From Achatina immaculata (taxonomy: Eukaryota > Mollusca > Gastropoda > Stylommatophora > Achatinidae): DNA of 64,000 nucleotides. The notes beneath the pieces were generated by a model. It worked only from the letters and a program-made list of their open reading frames with translations. It did no database searches and was not told the DNA's origin. Positions 21,225-33,431 of the stretch are shown here, one piece after another; position 1 is the first letter of the stretch, and each line of letters starts with the position of its first letter. The DNA is taken from the NCBI GenBank assembly GCA_009760885.1, contig CM019719.1:29356584-29420583 (forward strand), in the 5' to 3' direction. The position numbers and the translations under genes are program-made.

Positions 21225-21310
21225 ATTCATTCCGGGGCCCCCAAGCTCTCCGAGCCTTGAAGGAATACACCAGCTGACCCTCGGCCCCCCCCCCTCCCGA
21301 TAGCCCTGTT
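21225..21310 (+). repeat. Interspersed repeat R2, short copy
   Basis: CCTTGAAGGAATACACCAGCTG and a C-rich stretch resemble 27.47-27.6 and 35.46-35.6 kb. Non-coding, class unknown. Confidence 0.45.
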
Positions 21311-21633
21311 TATAAGTAATGACATTTTACGAGCATTGCGATCAAAAACTGTTAAGAATGAACTTGGAATACATTTTTCACTAAAACGTGTTGTGCAATA
21401 TTTCTAATTTCAATCTGTAGCAGTTTTGTTGCGTCGACAAAAGCAGCAAAAATAAATGCAAACAAAACCAAGAGACACACACAAAACCACAAGCAGTAAC
21501 ACATCTACGAAAGTCAACAAGAAAACATTTAAGACCTGAAAAAGTCTTCAAAACCAACAGAAAATGTGAACAGTAAGACCTTGCATAACACAACTGTGTA
21601 GTGAGAGGTTCTCTGCAAATATTTTTACAGCTT

Positions 21634-22189
21634 CTACTATTACTACTACTACTACTATTGCTACTACTACTACTACGACTAATAATACTATTACTACTAC
21701 TACTACTACTACTAATAATAATAATAATAATAATAGTAATAATAATACCTATACTAATATTAATACAACTCCTAATACTACTGCTGCTGCTACTACTACT
21801 ACTTCTACTACTAATACTACTAGTACTACTACTATTGTTACTATTACTAATACTGCTTCTACAACTATCCCTACTACTACTACTACTACAACTACTACTA
21901 CTGTTACTACAACTGATAATACTATTACTACTACTACTACTACTAGTAATAATAATACCTATACTACTATTAATACAACTCCTAATACTACTGCTGCTGC
22001 TACTACTACTACTTCTACTACTAATACTACTAGTACTACTACTATTGTTACTATTACTAATACTACTTCTACAACTATCCCTACTACTACTACTACTACT
22101 ACTACTACAACTACTACTGTTACTACCACTACCACTACAACTACTACTACCACTACTACTACTACAACTACTACTAGTACAACAAAAAC

Positions 22190-22236
<47 letters not shown>

Positions 22237-22250
22237 ATAATAATAATACC
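21634..22250. repeat. (ACT)n array with a 210-bp internal duplication
   Basis: ACT/AAT trinucleotide array about 620 bp long. The block beginning CCTATACTA at 21748 recurs at 21958 with only a few changes, so a 210-bp segment was duplicated in tandem. The long Leu-, Ser- and Val-rich open frames here reflect the trinucleotide period. It lies just downstream of the chitinase stop codon and may fall in its 3' UTR or terminator region. Confidence 0.9.
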
Positions 22251-22302
22251 AAAAGCCAACAGAAAGTTTTCTCGCGGCAACAAAACCATGGTATACAGGA
22301 AC

Positions 22303-22461
22303 TCACGTGGGACAATTGTTGAATGAAGGGTTCTGGAGCTCTGTGATGACGGCCGTAATGAGTGGGTACGTTCCTTGTTTGCACGTCTGGCCTGAGAAGT
22401 CATCGAGGTCAGGAGCCCAGAACATGACGCCCCCAAATCCGTGCTGTTTAATGTAACATGC
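22303..22461 (-). CDS. Chitinase exon 8 with stop codon
   Basis: Residues 350-401. Acceptor CTCTCCAG. Contains GFGGVMFWAPDLDDFSG and ends NNCPT then TGA (22305-22303). I found no AATAAA signal on this strand in the next several hundred bases, which are ACT repeats. Confidence 0.92.
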   Translation of the reverse strand, partial: ACYIKQHGFGGVMFWAPDLDDFSGQTCKQGTYPLITAVITELQNPSFNNCPT

Positions 22462-22640
22462 CTGGAGAGAATTCAGTATAGAATAGGTACTTTGCCACAT
22501 CCACATGAACTTCTTTTCCCTAACAACATCTATCGTAGACAGGGAACTACCTGAATCATTTTGTCATAGAAGTCCAGTCACATCTGATTTCATACTTCGG
22601 TAATAGTTACTATTCGCTCTAGAATAGGTTGTTTTAATGC

Positions 22641-22701
<61 letters not shown>

Positions 22702-25700
22702 TTCCCTCATTACTTGCTTAGCGTAGATCATCTCATCTTTTACTTATCATTGTTCACTATTTTTATTTTCAAAACATACCCAGTAGGAGGACCATAAACG
22801 AAGTCCTTTTTGCTGACAATCAAGCACTTATAGCCACATCAGAAAAAGACCTACAGCAGAACATGGATAATTTAGCAAGGGCATGTCAAAGCCACAACAT
22901 GAAGATCAGTGCTGAAAAAAACAGAAGTCATGACCACAGCGAGAGAAGAAATCCAAACAAAGATCCTCCTAGACAATCAGCCTTTGAAACAAGTGAAACA
23001 TTTCAAATATCTAGGTAACATAATATCATCCTCAGGGACAGCTGACGCTGAGATTGAGAACAAATGCAATAAAGCAAATCAAGTCATTGGACAAATGACT
23101 CCTTTACTGAAAAAAAACAAATACATCACAAAAGAAACAAAAAGGACACTGTACAACGCAATTTTCCTCCCAACTCTATGCTGTCAATGTCAAACATGGA
23201 TACTAACAGCCAAGAACAAAAGAAAAATCACGGCAGAAATAAGATGTTTAAGGAGAATATCAAATGTGACCAGAAGACACCAAATAAGAAATGACAGCAT
23301 TAGGATAAAGCGTAGAGTAACACCAGTATTACACTATATCCAGTTACACGATTACCACCAGGCAGTATATCACAGAAACCAAACATTCACACTAAGATTT
23401 GTAGTTAACAGAGGAAGAGCTCGTCCATGCAAGAGATAGGGAGAGAAAATTACAAAAGCATTAAATATCCCATTATATGAAGTAAATCGCCGAGCCCTAT
23501 CGAGACGCCTACTTGTCCCCTCAACACCGAAAGGTATATGAGGAAGAAGACAAGACAAGACAAGACAAGAGATGATTTTGAAAATGTGGGCTGTGGTTTT
23601 GGTACATTTGAAGCAATATAGACTAGCTTGTAATCTGAAATGTCCTATTCTAAACCTGAAAGAAATAGAGACCCAGGAAACAAAAAGAAATTGCCGATTT
23701 TCCCAGCCAGTCTAGAATGATTCTTTTATACATATTTCTCCGCAGGCTAAAGCTTCTATTTGGCACCTTGACTGAGACTGCACATAAGCAGCAACAAAGA
23801 CAGCGGAAGTGTTTGTACGAACCTTTTCTGTAACGCTCTGCACGTCGTCATACCCCACCCACTGGTTGCCTTTAACAAGGTACCTGTTCCGCTGAGAAGG
23901 TACATCAACCACAAGCGCTCCTGAATGAATTAGGTCACACACCTGTCAGGTGATAGAGAAACGTCAGAAGAAACAAATTAATGATCACAGATTTACGTGT
24001 CTGATACTTGTCTGGGTAAAATAATATAAAATCTTCATTATCTGCGCTTCTTGCATCATTGACCAGTGATCAGTTTTTGTAGATCTGAACAGCAGTCAAG
24101 ATCTCACTTTTCAAAGATTCCTTTCTGAAATTATTTTCTTTTTTTTTTCTTCCTTTATTTCTTTCTTCAGGTTGTTGCTTTCTTCTTGGTAAGTATCTGC
24201 AGCCTTTCTTCCTTTCTTCAAGTTGTTGCTTTCTTCTTGGTAAGTATCTGCAACTTTTATTTCTTTCTTCAAATTGTTGCTTTCTTCTTTGTACGTATCT
24301 TCAACCTTTATTTCTTTCTTCAAGTTGTTGCTTTCTCTTTGGTAAGTATCTTCAACCTTTCTTTCATTGGGCACTAACACCATACCTCAATGTGCCTCTA
24401 AGACATGACAGGATTACCTTTATTTTTCTGTGTTTTTAGAATAAAGTTTATATGTTTTCTAAAGCTTTTATGTTTTTAAAATGTAGTTTATATGTTTTCT
24501 AAAGCTTTTGTGTAGTTTATGTGATTTTAGATTTAACCCATGAATTTTAGAATGTCTAAGGGTCTTAAATTTTAGAATGCCTAAAGCACTTACGTTTTGG
24601 AATGTTTAAAGCCGTTATGTTTTACAAAATATATGTAACATAAAACTAAACAAGCAGAAGTCTCTCCAGATTGCAAAGTCCCTGCGGATTTCTTTGGACT
24701 AAATTTAAAGCTACTAATAATAGACTATAGGAAAACCCTGGCGATGATAATGCTCTTTTTGACACTCGAACAATCTATCGTTAAAGGGAATCGGCTAAAT
24801 ATCATCATCATCATCGCCTTTCGCTCCCTTGAGAGCATAGGCCACAGATAAAGGTTCTCTAGTCATCCCTGTTCTTGGAATTATTCTCTGCTTCCTTCCA
24901 TGTGTATCCCTTGTCCCTGAGCACTGTCATAATTTCTCTTCTCCACGTAAGTCTAGGTCTTCCTCGTTTTCTATTTCCTTGAGGATTCCACGTCAGTGTC
25001 TGTCTTGCTATGCTGGTGTTGTCGGGTTTTCTCAGTGTGGCCAATCCACCCCCATTTCCTGGGAATGATTTGTAGGTTCATAGGTTCTTGTCCTGCCCTT
25101 TTCCAGACCTCCTCGTTCCTGATCTTGTTCTGCCATTTAATGATTAAAATCCTCCTCAAACAGTAGTTCATGAGTGTTAAAAACACAAATATAGAACTCC
25201 CTAAATAACTGTTTAGCACTTTAAGCATTCTTAAACAGTATGTTATTTCACGGGCGTCTCTATTTTCTACTTATAATCATATAAAATAACTCAGGGTTTC
25301 TCAACTTTTGTTTTTTCAGCTCATCCTCTTCCATAAATAAACATATTTTTCTTATTCGTAGTCCAAAGAAATTCATGTCGTATGGGTATCACGGTGGTTA
25401 GTGTGTATTGATCTCTAATAACGAGGTTCGTGTTTATTACCCATCCGAAGTCTTCTCAGTTTCCCCGCTAGTAGAAATGGGTAGCTGTAAGACTATGTCT
25501 TGTTTTGATGAAGTAAAGATGGCTTGGGATTGATGCTGTCGTGTACTGACAGATGAAGGAAGATATCCACTAGATGTACCTATGGCTTGATAAGTCTAAT
25601 TTTACCTATATTAGAAATTTGGCGCTACCATGAACGTTTCCTTTAGAGACCCTGGTTTAGCGTAAAAGTTTCCCATAATTTTCTACATTCTCTCCTCAGA

Positions 25701-28700
25701 GTTAATGCCTTGTGTATCTGTCTCCAGAGAGGTGAAGACGCTGTGCGATGAGGCAATGAGCGACCCATAGCTGATCTGCTAGCGTCAGGGTTAGCGACCC
25801 ATAGCTGATATGCTAGCGTCAGGGTTAGCGACCCATAGCTGATATGCTAGCGTCAGGGTTAGTGAACCATAGCCGATCTGCTAGCGTCAGGGTTAGCGAA
25901 CCATAGCTGACCAAGACCCTATCCTACCTCTCCGTTTGCACCCCTGTTAACAAGGATAGCCTAGCTAACGGGGCAGGGATCGCCATAGTCCGCATGGTGG
26001 TGGAGTCTGCTAAAGAAACATTGCACACCCCCTGCTTTTTAGCTGTACTCAGGGACTGAAAAAAAAAGCTGCCATAACCCACTCCCAAACCGATACAATG
26101 CAGCATCGGCTGCAGAGACCACCAGCGGGGAGTTACAGGGAGGTTGTTCAAGTAATCTGTCTCCAGGCTATTAAAATTCATATATATATAACGACAGTCC
26201 ATGTGTTTTCTCTCTAACTTTTCTCTTTCATTTCTCTTCTTTCTCTTTTGTTTTTTTTTCCCTCTGTTAGCTTCTTGCTTATCACATTTAGACCAGGGAC
26301 TTCCTGAGAAAAGGAATTAAAGAGATCTAAGATTTTAAACTTTGGCAAAGTTAACAGAGATAATACTGCCAGTGCTCTGGTGATTCAGTGTTGGGGGGTA
26401 AGCCAACTGGGGGTAAGCTAACTAGGGGTAAGCTAACTGGGGGTAAGCTAACTGGGGGTAAGCTAACTGCGGGTAAGCTAACTGGGGGTAAGCTAACTGG
26501 GGGTAAGCTAACTAGGGGTAAGCTAACTGGGGGTAAGCTAACTAGGGGTAAGCTAACTGGGGGTAAGCTAATTAGGGGTAAGCTAACTAGGGGTAAGCTA
26601 ACTGGGGGTAAGCTAACTAGGGGTAAGCTAACTGGGGGTAAGCTAACTAGGGGTAAGCTAACTAGGGGTAAGCTAACTGGGAGTAAGCTAACTAGGGGTA
26701 AGCTAACTGGGAGTAAGCTAACTAGGGGTAAGCTAACTGGGAGTAAGCTAACTGGGGGTAAGCTAACTAGGGGTAAGCTAACTGGGAGTAAGCTAACTGG
26801 GGGTAAGCTAACTAGGGGTAAGCTAACTGGGGGTAAGCTTACTGGGGGTAACCTAACTAGGGGTAAGCTAACTGGGGGTAAGCTAACTAAGGGTAAGCTA
26901 ACTGGGGGTAAGCTCTGGGGGTAAGCTAAACTGTTTCCTTTTCTTAATTTATTATTTAAATGACTTCCTTGTCTCCGGTGTCTTGTTTCTAGTTTTCGAT
27001 CACTTGCTCTTTTTTCTGTAGATGTTGGCAGTTGTCATTTTGGGTGCAGCGTTATATTTCTTTATCTATTTTGTTCTGGATGATGATGATGATGATGATG
27101 AACAAACATTATAAACAGTCCAGGATTTCTACAAATCGAGACATGGTCAGAAGATGAAACCAGACCCACATCTTTCTGAGTATCAAAGAAACATCATCGA
27201 CCTACATAACCCTGGCAATAACCAGTCGGACAGTAAAAAAACTGCCGTAGAAAGAAGACAGTTAATACGTAGGAGTCAAGATAAGAAGATTCGAAACAAT
27301 TTCACAACCAAGATCAATGAAGTAATTGAATTCGCAATAGCAGCCCTTATGAGATGAATTTTTTTTCATGGGTCTAGTACCCACAGCCTTGGATGGAAAT
27401 GTTGTAAGGCGTTGCAAAACTATCCTCTCCTCCCCCGAGCTTACCATATTGACTAGCCCATCTACTTCCTACTCTCTAAAACCTTCAGGGTCCACTTTAA
27501 AACAGGGGAAAACCCTCTAGGTCCTCGAAGGATGCACCAGTTGTACACCCACCCGCCCCTCCAACCACACACTGAGCCTGCTTATGCTATTGTCAATATC
27601 TAGTTAATGTAAGTCAGAATACGTACCTCATAATAAGCTACAAACCCTTTTTCTCCAGTGAACTGGCCCGCTTCCCCTGGCTGGCTTGCGGGAGATCCTA
27701 TATCGTGTCGATTCGGGTCGTTCAGGGTGAATGTTCGACCGTATAGGGCGATGCCAATATTTAGTTTATCCTTGGGCGCATTCATTGATATGTAGTAGCG
27801 AGCAACCCAGTCCTTGTTACATAGTGCAATAAAACAATTGTAAGAACTTATTTCATTTTGTAAATCACGAGTTAATAACTTTCCTTTCACGCTAAAGTCA
27901 TAATTAGACATTTTAATGCATTTACTAAATCATTACTCTTTCCGTGCCGCAGGGAAAAAATGGCCGACGTTCCGTTTGTGCCAGATTAAAAGCGCGGGTC
28001 TTGATCTGTATAGGAGGTACAGTTGTAAAAGTGAATGTAATAAAGTGTTTCCACATTATAAGTATACGTATTATGCATCAAAATAGTTGTAAAAGTAAGA
28101 ATGAAGAGTTTTTTTAGGAAAAAAAAGTAGTAGTGTGATGATTTTAGCTGATAATTGTGTCCTAGTTACCATTGGGTAGATCTAAAGGTGCAATATTTAC
28201 CATCGGCGATGTCTAGACCTACCTGTAGCTTCATCCAATCTCGTCGTGTCATAGTATGTGGCATACTCAGTATAATGTCTGAAATAACCTTCTAACTACT
28301 TCTTCAGTCCGTTTTAGAGGTCAAAATCTACTTGGGGCACGTTCAAGAACAGTGGTCTGGCCGTGGGGCATATCCGTATGCCTCAGAAACCACACAAAAT
28401 ATTGAAATTTCTCCATCAAAACACAAATTTTCACTCGGTTGTTAGGCACACTTCGGACGGAACTATGACAGGTTACCGGACATGCGCAAATAAAACGTGT
28501 ACAATTAAAAAGTTACACCGTTTCTTACAGAAACAAACGTGGGCTACCGTAGTACCCGCTGGCACTCTAGACACAAAACGGAATGGTCACCTCAGTATCT
28601 TGAAGCACGGAAAGAGTTTTAATTAATCGTTCACGTCAAAACAACACTGGCATTTGGTAGATCTATGCGAACAAACGCTTTGGTCGACATTTAGGACAAG

Positions 28701-31557
28701 TCTGAATAAAACGAAAAGCAGAACATTTCAAACCCAACCAATATTTCTAAATTATTGAGTTACTTTCTTCCATTTTTCTTCAGTTAAAATGTATTCCTGC
28801 GTAGCATGGAAAATAACCCAGGAGCGATGGGATTAATGTACAATGCTAAAACAAGGTGGATAAAACCTCATGATAAATCCAAGATGCGATGGTCCTTTAC
28901 TGTTTCAAATTTGGATATTAAGGTTTCTTTAAACAAATTTTAAAGACTCTTTGCATTCATGTTTCCTTACAGGTGAATATTTTCTTACGATGAGGCAAAT
29001 CAAACACTTATCTTTCGTGGATTTAGCTATTGCTGAAGGAGGTTTAGTCTACACATTGACTTACTGGCAAATATACTTAACTGACTCCTGTAAGAATACA
29101 TTCTACTTAGAAGTGTCCACCTCCCACAGTGCCTGCAGCTGAAAGACTGGTAGAAGTTATGATATTTTTTAAAAAATGTTGCCAGTGACATCTTCATCTT
29201 CGTTAGTGATATCTTCATTCTGGATCATAATATCTTGATCGTGGTTGGTGATATCTTCATGCTGAGCAATGATATCTTCATCCTAGTTAGTGAAATCTTC
29301 ATTCTGGCTAATGATATCTTCATTCTGGTTAGTGGTATCTTTTTCTTGACTTGAGATACTTTCTTCCGGACTAATGGTATTTTCCTAACGGCAAACGGTA
29401 TTCTCCTTATGGTTAATGATATGCCCCTCGCGGCTAATGGTGTTTTCCTCATTATTATGATCACTTTCCCTTGACCAATGGTATTCTCGTGGTGGCTAAT
29501 GGTATTTTCATCTTGGCTAATCGTATTTTATTTTCCTCATGTCTAATGATATCTTCACTCTGGTTAATATCTACTTTTAATTAACAAATGGATTTTTCAC
29601 ATTATTAATATTATTATTTGATATTATAGGCGTGAACTCCAGCAAAAATTTCATTTTCATGGTACTGTATTTTACACAGGTATCCCGCGCTCTGCATGCA
29701 GATGTTTTCCTTTTTCAGAGACATGTTTGGTATCTACATTTAAAGCTAGGTCGAAACTAGCGGGCCTCCAATCCACTGTCTTGGCATGTGAAGCTGGTAC
29801 ACTACGATCTGTAATACATCCTAACCCAAATGTTCAGTGAGTGCGTAGGTTCCCTGCAGTAGCTAAATGCTTTATAACTAGATACGCTGACTTAGTGTTA
29901 GAAATCATTACCAGATACAAGGACAGTTTAGTGTTAGAAACTATTACTAGATACACTGACAGGGACAGTCTAATATTAGAAACCATTACCAGATAAACTG
30001 ACAGGGACAGCTTAGTGTTAGAAATAATTATCAGATACACTTATAGGGACGATTCAGTCAGTCATTTGCACGTCCCTTGCGGAACTTTGCCTCCTTAACA
30101 GCTCTCATATAGGACTCTCGGTTGTAAGCAAGATGCCCCGCTGCTGATGCATCCATTTGCAGATCATCAACGATGTCTTGCATCCATCTTCGCCTTGGTC
30201 TTCCCCTATTTCTTTTTCCTATTATGCATCCTTCAATACGGTCTTCTCTAAATTATCATGACGTTTAATGTGTGCAAAATATTTAAGTTTTCTCTGTTTA
30301 ATCCTCTTTAACAGCCAGTCTTCTTCAATATTAAGTTCTTGTAGTATGGGTATATTTGTTCTTTTTTGTGTCCATGGTATTTGAAGAACTCTTCTGTAGC
30401 ATTTGAAAGCGTTTATTTGTTTCTCAGATGTTGGACAGTTAAGTGTCAGAAATCATTACCAGATACACTGGCAAGGACAGCTTAGCGTTAGAAATCATTG
30501 CCATCGTAATCGATCACCTGACCAAATGTCACTGACACAGCAGCTTAAGTGGAAAAAGAAAAAAAAACACTGGCATTGTACTTACCAAGTTCAGGTATAC
30601 GCTGTCCCCAGTGTCGGCTGGGTTGGCGAATAAAGGAGCATTGATCCCTGTGTAAGGCTCCCAGCTGCCGTGCAGGTCATAGGTCATAATGGAAGCGAAG
30701 TCCATGACCCTGACAGAAGACAGTGTAAGGACTTTGAAAGATCAGGTGTTGGATGTTGGAAGATCAGATGTTGGATGTTGGAAGATCAGATGTTGGATGT
30801 TGGAAGATTAGATGTTGGATGTTGGAAGATTAGATGTTGAATGTTAGAAGATCAGATGTTAGATGTTGAAAATTTGGGATTTAATGTTGAATAAATAGAA
30901 GGGACAGATATTGAAGAAGTCAATCAATTTGCATACCTTGGCAGCTACATAGACCAGGATGGTGACATTAGAAAGGAAGTTAGGATCAGAATTTCAAAAG
31001 CAGCATCAATCTTCAAGAATCTTGAGAACATATGGAATTCAAAAGTTATAACCACAAAAACCAAGTTAAGACTATTCAATTCAAATGTAATATCCACCCT
31101 CATTTATGCATGCGAAAGCTGGAAAACAACTAAAGAAATAGAAAAGAAATTAGACTCTTTTGAAAACAAATGCCTAAGGAAAATACTCGGCATCAAGTGG
31201 AATGAATTCAAGAACAATGCAGAGATAAGACAGATGACTGAACAACAACCACTCATGGGTGATCAGGAAAAGGAGATGGACATATGTTGGTCACTTGATG
31301 AGAAGAAATGATCAGAGAATCCCAAAACAAGCTATCAAATGGAACACAACAGGCCGAAGAAAAAGAGGCAGACCGCGTGAAACTCTGAAAAGGACATTAT
31401 TAAGAGAGGCCAAATTAACAGGCATAAAATCCTTTGATGAGGTTGAAAGACTCGCCGAAGACAGGAAAAATTGGCGAACTACTTTGCGAGCCCTATGTGA
31501 CGTCTAACGGCACGGGAAGGATATGAGATAAGAAATAGATCTGTTAACTAAAGGAGA

Positions 31558-31622
<65 letters not shown>

Positions 31623-33356
31623 GGGGGGGAATGAAGATCCATGTTCGTGGTAGATTTTTTTATACGTGCAACCTCTCGTAAAAGACACGAGGATAATGAA
31701 AAGAAAAATCCTGCAATAGCTGTATTGTTAAAACTTGTGCTGCTACTACTGCTGCTATCTATAATACAACTACAACTACAACTACCGTTCTTACTTTGAC
31801 TACTACTGCTGCTTACTATAACTACTGTCGTCACTAAAAATTACTACCGTTACTAAAATAACACAGCACATACCGACCACACTCAAAAGTAGCAAAAGCA
31901 TACAGAAAGATAGTCCCATAGCATTTCAAATGCCGTAGGGGGTGAAGCGTTAGAGGCCTCATTATGCTGGGTCATCAGCGTATGAGGTAGGGTGAAAAAG
32001 CATACAAATAGCCCAGTAATAAAGAGCCTGAGACAGTATGTTAAACCTTACAAATAATCCAATAATAAAGAGCCTGAGACAACATGTGAAACCTTACAAA
32101 TAATCTAGTAATAAAGAGCCTGAGACAACATGTGAAACCTTACAAATAACCTAGTAATAAAGAGCTGAGACAACATGTGAAACCTTACAAATAACCTAGT
32201 AATAAAGAGCTGAGACAACATGTGAAACCTTACAAATAACCTAGTAATAAAGAGCTGAGACAACATGTGAAACCTTACAAATAACCTTGTAATAAAGAGC
32301 TGAGACAACATGTGAAACCTTACAAATAACCTAGTAATAAAGAACCTGGGACAACACGCTAAACTTTGCAAATAATCCAGTAATAATGAGCCTGACACAA
32401 CATCTTAAGCCTTACAAATAATCCACTAATAAAAAGCCTGAGACAACATGTTAAACATTACAAATAATCCAGTAATAAAGAGCCTGAGACAACATGTTAA
32501 ACCTACAACAAACTGTTGAAAAAACATATAAAACTTACTGTAATAGATCTAAAACATCAAATCCAGTATCAATGTTGTCTTTTCCCGCTGGAAACGCTCC
32601 TGTCAGAAGAAGGCGTGGTTTCCCTGAGGTTCTGGCTTCCTGTTCAAACGCTGTTCTTAATTCCTGTAGAAAAAGAGAGGGTGGCCAGTTCTGTCATTTT
32701 ACGACTAATAAATTATTCATTTGACTTAAACTTAATTCTTCTTCTTCTTCTTCATCTTCTTCTTCAGCTTTCCAGCGCATTAAGGCTCAATGCTGCAGAT
32801 ATAGTTCGCCTCTTTCTCTCTATTCCTAATCTTCTCTCTCCAGTTGGTGACACCAATTTCTTTTATATCCTCTTCTATGTTGTCTTTCCATCTCTGTCTT
32901 GGTCTACCCCTTGGTCTTGTTTCCCTCATCTCTTGTGCATACATCATTTTCGTTTGTCTGTTCCCTTCTACATGCCCCAGCCAGCGTAATCTGTTCAGTT
33001 TCAAAACATGTATAATTCGTTGGGATTTAAATAAATTGTTCAGTTCAGTGTTCTTTCTAGTTTTCCGTTCTCCACTGTTGGTATCCTTTATCGGCTCAAA
33101 GATTCTTCTTATGATCTTATTCTCAAAGATCTGCAATTGTTGTCCATCTTTCTTTGTTGTACTCCACGTTTCTGATCCATACATGACGGCTGGTCTTATT
33201 ATAGTTTTGTAGATTGTTATTGTGGTGTTTCAGGACAGGATTTTGGATTTTAACACGTGTTGCAAGGAAAAGTATATTTTATTCCATATCTGTACTCTGC
33301 TTTTAACTTCCTCGCTTACTGTGTTGCTTCTGTTGAAGGTTGTGCCTAGATATATA

Positions 33357-33431
<75 letters not shown>

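Noticed and set aside
21381..22436. 351-codon Ser-rich minus-strand frame and 241-codon Leu-rich plus-strand frame
   Set aside because: Products of the ACT/AAT trinucleotide array; the minus frame also overruns chitinase exon 8 in the wrong frame.
32516..32989. 157-codon plus-strand frame overlapping chitinase exon 4
   Set aside because: Antisense of the exon and of the RTE family 2 tail; no independent evidence.
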